From positions 496,001-560,000 of the forward strand of contig CBDDDL010000001.1 of the NCBI GenBank assembly GCA_965226645.1: DNA of 64,000 bases. The letters are read 5' to 3'. How positions within the stretch are numbered: position 1 is the stretch's first letter; each line of letters starts with the position of its first letter. A program made the translations under genes and the position numbers. The stretch comes from Poriferisodalis sp965226645 (GTDB lineage Bacteria > Actinomycetota > Acidimicrobiia > Acidimicrobiales > Poriferisodalaceae). A model generated the notes under the pieces. That model saw only the letters and a program-made list of their open reading frames with translations. It was not told the DNA's origin and searched no databases. Shown here in pieces: positions 18,975-27,328 of this stretch.

Positions 18975-20029
18975 GCTTGGGCGTGATTCGCGTTGCCGAT
19001 TCGCACAACGACTTGCTACTTGCGGTCCTGCATCAGCGAGAGCGCGGCCATGCTGACCCCTTCGGGGACTACTGGCTGCCCGAATTGCGTGCCGGCGGCG
19101 TTGACCTCCAATTCCTCCCGATCTTCACCGAAGGCCAGCACGTGGGTGAGGGTGCCCTGCGGCGTGCGTTGCTCTTGTTGGAACAAGCGCGGCATCTCGC
19201 CGACGTCCACGCCGCCGACGTCGCAATCGTGGAAACCCGAGACGAACTCCAACAGGCACTGGCGTCGAACCGGATAGCGCTGCTGCTGGCCCTCGAAGGC
19301 TCGGAACCGTTGGGCGCCGACCTTGCTCTCCTCGAGACCTTCTACCGGCTGGGCGTTCGTTGCATGTCGCTCACGTGGAATCGCCGCACGATGATGGCCG
19401 ACGGCGTTGGCGAGGCTGCGACCGGTGCGGGACTAACAGCGCTGGGGATCGACGCCGTGGCGGGAATGGAGCGATTGGGAATGGTGGTCGACGTGAGCCA
19501 CCTGTCCGCGGCCGGCGTAAGCCATGTAGCCGACATCGCCACCCGTCCATTCGTTGCGACCCATTCGTCCTGCCACACCCTGTGCCCCCACCCCCGCAAC
19601 CTCACCGACGGCCAGATGCGCCAAATAGCGGCCTCCGGCGGCGTCATCGGCGTCAATGCCTTCGGTGGTTTCCTCGCGCATGAGTCGCCGACTGTGGCCG
19701 ACTACCTGGCCCACATCTCTTATGCCATCGGCATCGTCGGGGACGCAGCCGTGGGTCTGGGACCGGACTTCATCGACGACCTGCTGCACACGATCGACCC
19801 GATTCTGGGTGCCGGTCTGATCGACCCCGACTGCCTGCCGTTGGTGGACGGAATGCGATCGCCATCAGATCTCGGGCCCTTGGTGGAAGTTCTGGCCGCC
19901 AAGCTCGGTCCGGAAGTCACTGGGCGCGTCGCCGGGGACAATTGGATCGGTTTTGTCCTGAACAGCCTGCCGTCCCGCCGACCGCCCGAAGTCGCGGAGA
20001 ATAGAACCGCCGGGACTGCCTGCCTATAG
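18971..20029 (+). CDS. Membrane (renal-type) dipeptidase, peptidase family M19
   Basis: 352 residues. Zinc-ligand and active-site motifs of M19 are present: VADSHNDLLLAVL near the start, LALEGSEPLG, GMVVDVSHLSAAGVSH, ATHSSCHTLCPHPRNL and GLGPDFIDD (commonly GSDFDG). These enzymes hydrolyse dipeptides, often with a D-residue, and some act on related amides. No signal peptide, so probably cytosolic. GTG start at 18971 overlaps the HyuA stop. It could cleave the ring-opened product of the hydantoinase. Confidence 0.85.
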   Translation: MSLGVIRVADSHNDLLLAVLHQRERGHADPFGDYWLPELRAGGVDLQFLPIFTEGQHVGEGALRRALLLLEQARHLADVHAADVAIVETRDELQQALASNRIALLLALEGSEPLGADLALLETFYRLGVRCMSLTWNRRTMMADGVGEAATGAGLTALGIDAVAGMERLGMVVDVSHLSAAGVSHVADIATRPFVATHSSCHTLCPHPRNLTDGQMRQIAASGGVIGVNAFGGFLAHESPTVADYLAHISYAIGIVGDAAVGLGPDFIDDLLHTIDPILGAGLIDPDCLPLVDGMRSPSDLGPLVEVLAAKLGPEVTGRVAGDNWIGFVLNSLPSRRPPEVAENRTAGTACL

Positions 20030-20037
20030 GAGCCGGT

Positions 20038-21624
20038 GTGTTGCATTCCAGCTCGCGAACCCAACCGCTGACCCTGCGGCAACTGCTCGCTGCGGGCGTA
20101 CTCGGCGACTGTCGCGTCATCGCCGGCGAACGCGGCCTTGACAGTGTCGTCACCGATGCTGCAGTTGTTGAGCGCTGCGACATGGCGACGCCGATGTCGC
20201 CCGGACTCTTGATCATCCTGAATGCGAGTTCGCTCGCGCCGAACTCCTATGCGCTGGACATTGCCCTGCGTGCGGTGCGCGATGGCAACGGTGCCGGACT
20301 TGTGGCGGTCAACGCCGTGGCTTCGCCTGGGCTCGCGACTCGCCGGCTTGCGGACCGTTTCGAAGCTGTGCTCGTAGAGGTCGCTGCGCCAGACGTGCTC
20401 GCAATGGCCGCGGCCGCACGAGAGCTGCTGCTCCAGCCCACCGTGCACCAGGCGGCGATGGTGTCCCGGCTGCTGAACGGCCTGATCGATGTGAAGAGGG
20501 TGCCGGACACCCTCGCCCTTGTCGCGGGCGTCATCGGCCGGCCCTGTTCGCTGGTCGAGGCCACCGGCGCGGTCGTTGCGGGCCCGGACATGTTCGTCGA
20601 GACCGGGGCGCTACGGCAGCGACCCTTCAGTTCGCCGCGTGTGGGTGGTAGCGGCGCCCCGGGGATGACCTGTCCCGTCATCGTGGTCCCCGGAGAACCT
20701 GCACGGTTCTGGCTCGTTTGTGTGCTCGACGAAGCCGACGAGGCACTCATGGGCATGGGGCTCGAATTGCTCGGCGTGGCCTCATGGGCGGTCGGAGCCC
20801 ACCTCGTGCGGGATCGCCTTGTCATGGAGCGCGACGCCCGCCACCGGTTGGCGCTGCTCAACGAAGTCGTAGGCGGCGGCGAAGTGCCCGACGAGACCGT
20901 TCTCGCGCAGATGGCCACAGCCGGATGGTCGGCAGCGGGCTGGGTGACCGCCTTCCACGTCGAGGTCTCCGGCGGTGTCGATGCCGCCTGGGTGCTGGTC
21001 AACACCGACACGTTGGGCGAGCTGCTGCGCTCGTGCGGAGTCGACGGTCCGCTCATCGAACGAACCGATGGCTGGTCGGGATGGGTGAGTTCCCGCGCTG
21101 AACCACCGGTCGAGGACTATCGAGGAATGGCTCGGCGGCTGCGCGAAGCCATCGGGCAGCTCGTCGACGGCATGGCAGATGTCATGGTGCACGCCGGTGT
21201 CGGGCGACCGTCGACAGGTCTGCCTGGGCTGCGAGCGAGCCTCACCGACGCCCGCCAGGCAGCCACCCTGGCAGGTGCCGGCGGACGGCGTGTCGCCGTG
21301 AGGCACATCGACGAACTCGGTATCCAGCGGATCATGCTCGGCTGGTACGGCTCGGCCGACTTCGGGCGCGTGGTGGACGCGTTCTTGGCGCCGCTGGCGG
21401 CGACGGATGTCGACGAGACGCTGCTGCGCACCTTGGAGGCCTATCTCGACTGCCAGTCATCGGCGACCAACGCGGCCGCCATGCTCGGCGTCCACCGCAA
21501 CACGGTGATGAAACGGATCGACCGCATTTCCGAAGCGCTTCACGTCAACTTGAACGACCCGGACCAGCGGCTGGCGCTGCAGCTCGTCATGCGCAAGCAC
21601 CGGCTTGACCGGTCCCAGCAGTAG
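20038..21624 (+). CDS. PucR-family transcriptional regulator
   Basis: 528 residues. The N-terminal half resembles the PucR ligand-sensing domain (TLRQLLAAGVLGDCRVIAG, then a segment on 'on-demand' switching). The C-terminal 60 residues hold the PucR-type helix-turn-helix: YLDCQSSATNAAAMLGVHRN followed by TVMKRIDRISEAL. PucR proteins activate purine, allantoin or amino-acid catabolic genes in response to substrate. Placed mid-operon between the dipeptidase and the oxidoreductase, so it probably regulates the whole cluster. GTG start at 20038. Confidence 0.85.
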   Translation: MLHSSSRTQPLTLRQLLAAGVLGDCRVIAGERGLDSVVTDAAVVERCDMATPMSPGLLIILNASSLAPNSYALDIALRAVRDGNGAGLVAVNAVASPGLATRRLADRFEAVLVEVAAPDVLAMAAAARELLLQPTVHQAAMVSRLLNGLIDVKRVPDTLALVAGVIGRPCSLVEATGAVVAGPDMFVETGALRQRPFSSPRVGGSGAPGMTCPVIVVPGEPARFWLVCVLDEADEALMGMGLELLGVASWAVGAHLVRDRLVMERDARHRLALLNEVVGGGEVPDETVLAQMATAGWSAAGWVTAFHVEVSGGVDAAWVLVNTDTLGELLRSCGVDGPLIERTDGWSGWVSSRAEPPVEDYRGMARRLREAIGQLVDGMADVMVHAGVGRPSTGLPGLRASLTDARQAATLAGAGGRRVAVRHIDELGIQRIMLGWYGSADFGRVVDAFLAPLAATDVDETLLRTLEAYLDCQSSATNAAAMLGVHRNTVMKRIDRISEALHVNLNDPDQRLALQLVMRKHRLDRSQQ

Positions 21625-22757
21625 TGACCTCGGCGAACCGACGGTTTGACGTCGTCATCGTGGGTGGGGGCATTGCTGGCGTTTCTGCGGCCTTCGAACT
21701 TGCAGGGCGCGGTCACGAGGTTGCCGTCGTCGAACGCGAATCGACACTGACGGCGCACAGCACCGGACGCTCCGCTGCTCAATTCCTGGCCTCCTACGGC
21801 GAGGCCACCAACCGGCTGCTGAGTGCAGCCTCACGATCCTTCCTGGACTCCAACGCCAATGGCCTCGCGGACAGCGACGTGCTGTTGCCGCGCAATGTGC
21901 TGTGGGTAGCTCCCACCGGGCACGAAGACCGCCTCGCCGAGCGCCTGGAAGCCAACTCGACGACATCGACCGCGTGTGAAGCGCTCGACGTCCAACAGGC
22001 AACCGAGATCTGCGGCGCCCTCGACCGTTCGTGGCTGGCCGGGGCTGTCCTCGAATACGGAGGTTTCGACATCGACGTTGCGGGGCTCCATCAGGCGTAC
22101 GTGCGAGGCGCCCGCGACCGTGGGGTCGCCATCTTGCGGCTGCACGGCGTGCGCGGTCTCACCGGGGGCGACGACTGGCAGGTGGAAACGGACGACGGTG
22201 TGCTCAGCTGCAAGGTCGTCGTGAATGCAGCCGGCGCGTGGGCTGACGAAGTCGCTGCTCTGGCAGGTGCGCCTGCGCTCGGCATGCAGCCCCTACGCAG
22301 GACGATCTTCACGTTCGCGACGCAATACGAATGCGATGAGTGGCCGCTCGTCATCTCGGCCGACGAGACCTTCTACTTCAAGCCCGAAGGCCCGGGCCAG
22401 TTGCTGGGGTCGCCGGCCGATGAACACCTCGACCGACCCTGCGATGCCCGACCTCGCGAGATCGATGTGGCCACCGGCATCGAGGCCATCAACCAGGCGA
22501 CGTTGCTGGCCGTGCGATCGGTTCGTTCGACGTGGGCCGGACTGCGGACGTTTGCACCTGACCGGATTCCGGTCGTCGGTTTCGATCCTGACGTTGCGGG
22601 GTTTTTCTGGTGTGCTGGCCAGGGCGGTACCGGAATCCAGACCGCTCCAGCCATCGCACGGCTGACGGCCGATCTCATCGGGGATGAGACTCCCGACGAC
22701 GCCTTGGCCGAGCTCTCGCCGCGGTTGAGCCCGGAGCGTTTCGCCGCCACGGGGTAG
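21624..22757 (+). CDS. FAD-dependent amino-acid oxidase-type oxidoreductase (DAO family)
   Basis: 377 residues. The FAD motif VVIVGGGIAGVSAAFELAG starts at residue 11. Downstream are VVNAAGAWADEVAALAG and the C-terminal FAD contact GFFWCAGQGGTGIQTAPAIA. The family covers glycine, sarcosine and D-amino acid oxidases/dehydrogenases. In this cluster it likely oxidises the amino acid released by the hydantoinase and dipeptidase, perhaps a D-isomer, which would fit the racemase at the cluster end. The GTG start at 21624 overlaps the PucR stop (TAGTG). Confidence 0.82.
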   Translation: MTSANRRFDVVIVGGGIAGVSAAFELAGRGHEVAVVERESTLTAHSTGRSAAQFLASYGEATNRLLSAASRSFLDSNANGLADSDVLLPRNVLWVAPTGHEDRLAERLEANSTTSTACEALDVQQATEICGALDRSWLAGAVLEYGGFDIDVAGLHQAYVRGARDRGVAILRLHGVRGLTGGDDWQVETDDGVLSCKVVVNAAGAWADEVAALAGAPALGMQPLRRTIFTFATQYECDEWPLVISADETFYFKPEGPGQLLGSPADEHLDRPCDARPREIDVATGIEAINQATLLAVRSVRSTWAGLRTFAPDRIPVVGFDPDVAGFFWCAGQGGTGIQTAPAIARLTADLIGDETPDDALAELSPRLSPERFAATG

Positions 22758-22888
22758 TGCGAACACTTGCGTGCACGAACTGCACCGCAAGACCCTGCAA
22801 TCACAGCGATCTGCCCATTGAGGGATAAGCAGCGCGTCCTTACGGTCGCTTCCAAAGGCCTGAACACCCAGGCCCAAGGGGGGATCCG

Positions 22889-24049
22889 ATGAGGGCACGC
22901 CACTTGATGAAACTGCTCGGCGCCATGCTCGCGTTCACGCTCTTGGCTGCAGCGTGCGCGGATGGCGACGACGCCAGCGAGACGACCGAAGGCACTGCCG
23001 CGACTGCGCAGACCGTCGCTGCGTCTGCCGACACCGGAGATTCCAGCGACGACGACGGTCCAGCAGCCACCGAGCCGGACGACGACGGCACTGCGGACAC
23101 TGCGGCTCCCGAGGAGCCCGCGGACAACGAGCCCGCCCCGGAGCCACGCCGAATCGCGTACCTCTCCGCGAGCTCGGCCAACACGTTCTTGCTGGCGTCA
23201 GTCGGCGAGATGCAGCGACTCGCCGATGAGAACAACATCGAACTTGTCGAGTTCGATGCGCAATTCAACGCTGAGCTTCAGACCACTCAACTCCAGGACG
23301 TCATCGCCAGCGGCCGATACGACGGCATCGTCCTGGTAGCGCTCAACGGACCGGGTCTCGTGCCCGATGTGGAGGCAGCGCTGGCGGGCGGGATGCAGGT
23401 TGTGCTGTTCAACCAGATCGTCGGTGCCGACCTCTCCACCAACGAACCCCAAGTGGACGGCATCGCGGCCTCGGTGCTCGCGCCCCCGGTCGTGACTGGC
23501 GAGCGGGCTGGGCGACTCACTATCGAGGCATGTGAAGGGCTTGACCCGTGCCGGGTCGTCTACTTCTTCGGCATCCGGGGTATTCCGCTGGACGTTGCGC
23601 TCCGGCAAGGATTCGACAGTGTCGTCGTTGACCATCGCAGCATCCAGGTAGTCGCCGAAGGCGAAGGCCAGTACCTGGGGCCCGAGCGCGGGATCAATGC
23701 GATCCAGGACATCCTTCAAGTACAGCCCGAATTCGATGTCGTCGTTGGCGCCGACCAGTCGCTCCAAGGTGTCGAATTGGTGCTCACCGAAGAGGGGATG
23801 CTCGGTGATGTCGCTCTCATTGGCCTCGGCGGCTCCTCACCGGCGGTTGAAGGCGTGAGGGATGGACGCTGGTTCGCGACAGTGTTCTATGCGCCCGCGA
23901 GCGAAGGCCGCCTCGCCATGGAAGCGATGATCGCTGTATTGGCCGACGGCACCATTACGGGCGGCGTCGACCCGAACGCGGGCTTCCTGGATGAAGGTCT
24001 GGTCACCTCGGCCAACGTCGACCAGTTCACCGCGGAGTGGGATGGGTGA
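22889..24049 (+). CDS. ABC transporter substrate-binding lipoprotein (ribose/sugar-type)
   Basis: 386 residues. Lipoprotein signal: basic start RARHLMK, hydrophobic core LLGAMLAFTLL, lipobox LAAAC with Cys24. A roughly 65-residue acidic, Thr/Ala/Glu-rich linker follows, as is common in actinobacterial surface lipoproteins. From RRIAYLSASSANTFL on, it resembles periplasmic-binding-protein type 1 domains of CUT2 systems (RbsB-like). It precedes the matching ATPase and permease, so it defines an importer; the ligand is presumably the cluster substrate, not necessarily a sugar. Confidence 0.85.
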   Translation: MRARHLMKLLGAMLAFTLLAAACADGDDASETTEGTAATAQTVAASADTGDSSDDDGPAATEPDDDGTADTAAPEEPADNEPAPEPRRIAYLSASSANTFLLASVGEMQRLADENNIELVEFDAQFNAELQTTQLQDVIASGRYDGIVLVALNGPGLVPDVEAALAGGMQVVLFNQIVGADLSTNEPQVDGIAASVLAPPVVTGERAGRLTIEACEGLDPCRVVYFFGIRGIPLDVALRQGFDSVVVDHRSIQVVAEGEGQYLGPERGINAIQDILQVQPEFDVVVGADQSLQGVELVLTEEGMLGDVALIGLGGSSPAVEGVRDGRWFATVFYAPASEGRLAMEAMIAVLADGTITGGVDPNAGFLDEGLVTSANVDQFTAEWDG

Positions 24050-25587
24050 TCTCCCGGGCGACTCCCGGATCCGTCCACGTTGAGTTAAAGGACGTCTCCA
24101 AGCGGTTCGGATCGACGCAGGCGGTGGACGGCGCAAACCTCGCCGTTCACCGCGACTCGATCCACGCCCTCGTCGGCGAGAACGGGGCAGGCAAGTCGAC
24201 GGTCGGCAAGATCATCTCGGGGCTGTATGCCGCCGACAGCGGCTCGCTCAACGTGGATGGTCGGGCAGTTCGTCTCCGATCGCCGCGGCATGCCTTCGAC
24301 GCCGGCATCACCACCATTGCCCAGGAGCTGGCGCTCGTTCCGGATCGAACGATCGTCGACAACGTGTTCCTGGGCGTCGAGGCGACGAGGTGGGGATGCG
24401 TGCATCGCCCCGAATCGTTGAGACGGTTTCGGGAATTGGCTGACCGCACCGGCATCCACCTCGATCCCTCAGCGAAGGTCGGAGAGCTCAGCGTGGCGGA
24501 CCAGCAGCTGGTCGAGATCTTGCGTGCCGTGGCCCGTCGCACCGAACTGGTGGTGATGGATGAGCCGTCGGCCCGCCTCTCGACCGCGGAACGCGGCCAG
24601 CTGCACCGGCTGATGCGCTCGCTGCGCGACCAGGGCATCACCGTGTTGTTCATCTCTCACCTCCTCGACGAAGTGCTCGATCTCGCCGATGCAGTGACGA
24701 TCATGCGCGATGGGCGAGTGGTGCGAACCTCGACACCGTCGTCGGAGACGGCCGACTCTTTGGTTGAAGCCATGATCGGCCGCGAACTCGACGCCAGCTT
24801 TCCGCCGAAGCCGCCACTTCCCGACGAGCAGGGAACCCCAGCCCTGCGTGTGAGGGGACTGCGGCGCTCGGGCTCATCCCGTAGCGAACATGGGCTCGAT
24901 CTTGAGGTGGCCGCCGGCGAGATCGTCGGGGTCGCAGGGCTGGTCGGTTCGGGCCGAACGGAGTTTCTCAGGGCCGTCTATGGAGCAGATCCCCTAGCCA
25001 GCGGCGACGTCTCGGTCGGCGGACGCGGCCTTCGACCAGCACGGCCCGATCAAGCGATTCGGGCAGGCGTGGGTCTCATTCCGGAGTCCCGCAAGGACCA
25101 CGGCCTGCTGATGGAGCGAAGCGTCCGGGAGAACGTGAGCCTGCCGCACCTGCGCCGATTCGCCACGGCGGGGGTCGTCAATCGCATCGCCGAACGTCGA
25201 TTCGTCCGGTCCGCAAACTCCGGTGCGGGCGTGCGCGACGGCGGCATGGAGTCCCCGGTCCGTCTTCTGTCGGGCGGGAACCAGCAGAAGAGCCTCTTCG
25301 CTCGCTGGCTAGTGCCGGGACTCAGGGTGCTGATCGCCGATGAACCGACGCGCGGTGTCGACGTCGGCTCCAAACGCGCCATCTACGACCTCATCGCCAC
25401 GGCTGCGGCTGAGGGTCTTGCCGTGCTCGTGGTCTCCTCCGAGTTGGAGGAATTGGTGGGTCTGTGCCATCGCATCCTCGTGATGCGGGAAGGCCGATTC
25501 GTCGCCGAGTTCACGCATCCAGACCTCGATGAGACCGAGCTGCTGCGCCATGCCTTCGGCGAAGCAACGTCGAACGGTGTGAGCTAG
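24046..25587 (+). CDS. ABC importer ATPase with two nucleotide-binding domains (RbsA-like)
   Basis: About 513 residues. The first ATPase domain has Walker A GENGAGKST, a signature region LSVADQQLVEI, and Walker B VVMDEPSARLS. The second has GLVGSGRTEFLR in place of a canonical Walker A, the signature LSGGNQQKSLFARWL and Walker B VLIADEPTRGVD. A degenerate second Walker A is normal for CUT2 proteins. The start is GTG 24046 or GTG 24037; both overlap the end of the binding-protein gene, so translation is coupled. The stop overlaps the permease start. Confidence 0.88.
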   Translation: MISRATPGSVHVELKDVSKRFGSTQAVDGANLAVHRDSIHALVGENGAGKSTVGKIISGLYAADSGSLNVDGRAVRLRSPRHAFDAGITTIAQELALVPDRTIVDNVFLGVEATRWGCVHRPESLRRFRELADRTGIHLDPSAKVGELSVADQQLVEILRAVARRTELVVMDEPSARLSTAERGQLHRLMRSLRDQGITVLFISHLLDEVLDLADAVTIMRDGRVVRTSTPSSETADSLVEAMIGRELDASFPPKPPLPDEQGTPALRVRGLRRSGSSRSEHGLDLEVAAGEIVGVAGLVGSGRTEFLRAVYGADPLASGDVSVGGRGLRPARPDQAIRAGVGLIPESRKDHGLLMERSVRENVSLPHLRRFATAGVVNRIAERRFVRSANSGAGVRDGGMESPVRLLSGGNQQKSLFARWLVPGLRVLIADEPTRGVDVGSKRAIYDLIATAAAEGLAVLVVSSELEELVGLCHRILVMREGRFVAEFTHPDLDETELLRHAFGEATSNGVS

Positions 25588-26564
25588 TGGCCGATTCGGC
25601 TGCCCCGTCGGCACCGGCTCCCAGTGCCGGGCGCTACCTGGGCGTGCTCGGGCGATTCGGCATCGTCTGGGTCACGTTCGCACTGTTTGTCGTGCTGGCG
25701 GCGACGACTGATGGGTTCCTGACCGGACCGAATCTTCGCAACGTGATGGACCAGCAAGCCACGTTGCTGATCGCGGCGTCGGTCGCGACGCTCACCATGA
25801 TCGCCGGCGGGTTCGATGTGTCCATTGCCGCTGTGGCAGTGGTGTCACCTCTCGTCGCACTGCGAGTGGAGAACGCCACGGAGTCGGTCCTCCTAGCGCT
25901 CCTCGCCGGATGCGCATTCGGTCTCGTGGTGGGTCTCGCCAACGGTTCGATCGTGGCGTTCGCCAGGATCAACTCGTTTATCACGACGCTCGCCACGTCA
26001 TTCATCGTGTTCGGCCTGGGCTACATCGTGAGCGAACGCAGCATTCTGCGGCCGGTCACCGAGAGCTTTCGGAGCATTGCGCGGACGCGTGTGCTGAACC
26101 TGACGACTGCGGCCTGGATTTCGCTCGCGGTGGTTGCGGTGGCGTGGTTCGCCCTCGCTGGCACCCGCTTCGGCCGTCACGTGTACGCCACTGGCGGCAA
26201 TGCCGAGGCTGCACGATTGGCTGGCGTCCGGACGCGGCACATCGTCGTGTCGGTGTTCGCGTTGTCCGGTCTCGCGGCTGGACTGGCGGGCGTCGTGGCG
26301 GCTTCGAGAACGATCAGCGCCACACCATCGGACGACTTCAGCTTCGTCTTCGGCGTGATCGCCGCCATTGTCGTCGGCGGCACCTCGATCGCGGGCGGCA
26401 CCGGTGCTGTGTGGAGAACCCTGCTCGGCGCGTTCTTCATCGCTTTCATGGTCAATGGCTTCAACCTGCACGAAGTCGACCCGATCTGGCAACGCGTCAT
26501 CCAAGGCGTTGTGATCCTCGTGGCCGTTGCCGCCGACTCCTGGTCCCGAGCCCGCCGCCGATAG
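25587..26564 (+). CDS. ABC importer permease (RbsC-like, BPD_transp_2)
   Basis: 325 residues with eight to ten hydrophobic segments, including FGIVWVTFALFVVLAATTDG and LLIAASVATLTMIAGGFDVS. The CUT2 permease features GGFDVSIAAV and GRHVYATGGNAEAARLAGV (the coupling loop) are present, then VGGTSIAGGTGAVWRTLLGA near the C-terminus. It works with the preceding ATPase and lipoprotein as a membrane importer. Only one permease is encoded, so it would act as a homodimer. Confidence 0.88.
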   Translation: MADSAAPSAPAPSAGRYLGVLGRFGIVWVTFALFVVLAATTDGFLTGPNLRNVMDQQATLLIAASVATLTMIAGGFDVSIAAVAVVSPLVALRVENATESVLLALLAGCAFGLVVGLANGSIVAFARINSFITTLATSFIVFGLGYIVSERSILRPVTESFRSIARTRVLNLTTAAWISLAVVAVAWFALAGTRFGRHVYATGGNAEAARLAGVRTRHIVVSVFALSGLAAGLAGVVAASRTISATPSDDFSFVFGVIAAIVVGGTSIAGGTGAVWRTLLGAFFIAFMVNGFNLHEVDPIWQRVIQGVVILVAVAADSWSRARRR

Positions 26565-26605
26565 CGCCGCAGAACCCCTGTCCGACCAATCAGAAAGAAC
26601 TCGCA

Positions 26606-27328
26606 ATGAAGATCCACATCGTCGTTCCCATCACATCGGATTCGTTCAACGATCTGATCGCTCAAGAAGCCCGCAGCTTCCTCGGCGGCGAACATGAAAT
26701 CGAGGTTTCCTGCCTGCCGTATGGACCTGCGTCGATCGAGTCGTTCTATGACGAGGTCATTGCCGGTCCCGCCATCGTCGCTGAGACGATGCGGGCCGCA
26801 AGCTCGGGCGCAGACGCCGTGTTCATCACCTGCTTCGGTGACCCCGCCGTTCCAGCAGCTCGAGAGCTTGTGGACATCCCGGTCGTCGGCGGATTCGAGC
26901 CCGCCGTTGCGACTGCGGTGAACCTGGGGGAGCGGTTCTCGGTGGTCACCGTCCTCGAGAATGTCGTGCCGATGATCTCGGGGCTCGCGACCCGCATGGG
27001 CATTCGTGATCGGCTGGCGTCGATCGAAGTGATCGACACGCCGGTGCTCGAGCTGCATGACGGCGACGCGCTGCTCGACAGCCTTGCTGAGGCGTCACAT
27101 CGTGCCCTCGATCGGGGCGCCGATGTGCTGGTGCTCGGATGCACTGGGATGTTGGGCGTTGCGGCTGCGCTGCAGTCTCGCCTTGAGGCAGAACGAGTGA
27201 GAGTGCCCGTTGTCGATCCGACCGGTGCTTCGCTCGGACTTCTGCTCACGCTGCGGTCCATGGGGCTGAAGCCGAGCCGGCGCACCTACATGCCACCTCC
27301 CGACAAGGAACGCACTGGCTCAGCTTGA
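26606..27328 (+). CDS. Asp/Glu/hydantoin racemase family protein
   Basis: 240 residues from ATG 26606 (KIHIVVPITSDSFNDLI). Two catalytic Cys regions expected for the family are visible: FITCFGDPAVPAARE and VLVLGCTGMLGVAAAL. It also has VVGGFEPAVATAVNLG. Hydantoin racemases interconvert D- and L-5-substituted hydantoins; other members act on Asp, Glu or allantoin. Position at the end of a HyuA-containing cluster favours a hydantoin-like substrate. Convergent with dacB; the two genes overlap by nine bases. Confidence 0.85.
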   Translation: MKIHIVVPITSDSFNDLIAQEARSFLGGEHEIEVSCLPYGPASIESFYDEVIAGPAIVAETMRAASSGADAVFITCFGDPAVPAARELVDIPVVGGFEPAVATAVNLGERFSVVTVLENVVPMISGLATRMGIRDRLASIEVIDTPVLELHDGDALLDSLAEASHRALDRGADVLVLGCTGMLGVAAALQSRLEAERVRVPVVDPTGASLGLLLTLRSMGLKPSRRTYMPPPDKERTGSA

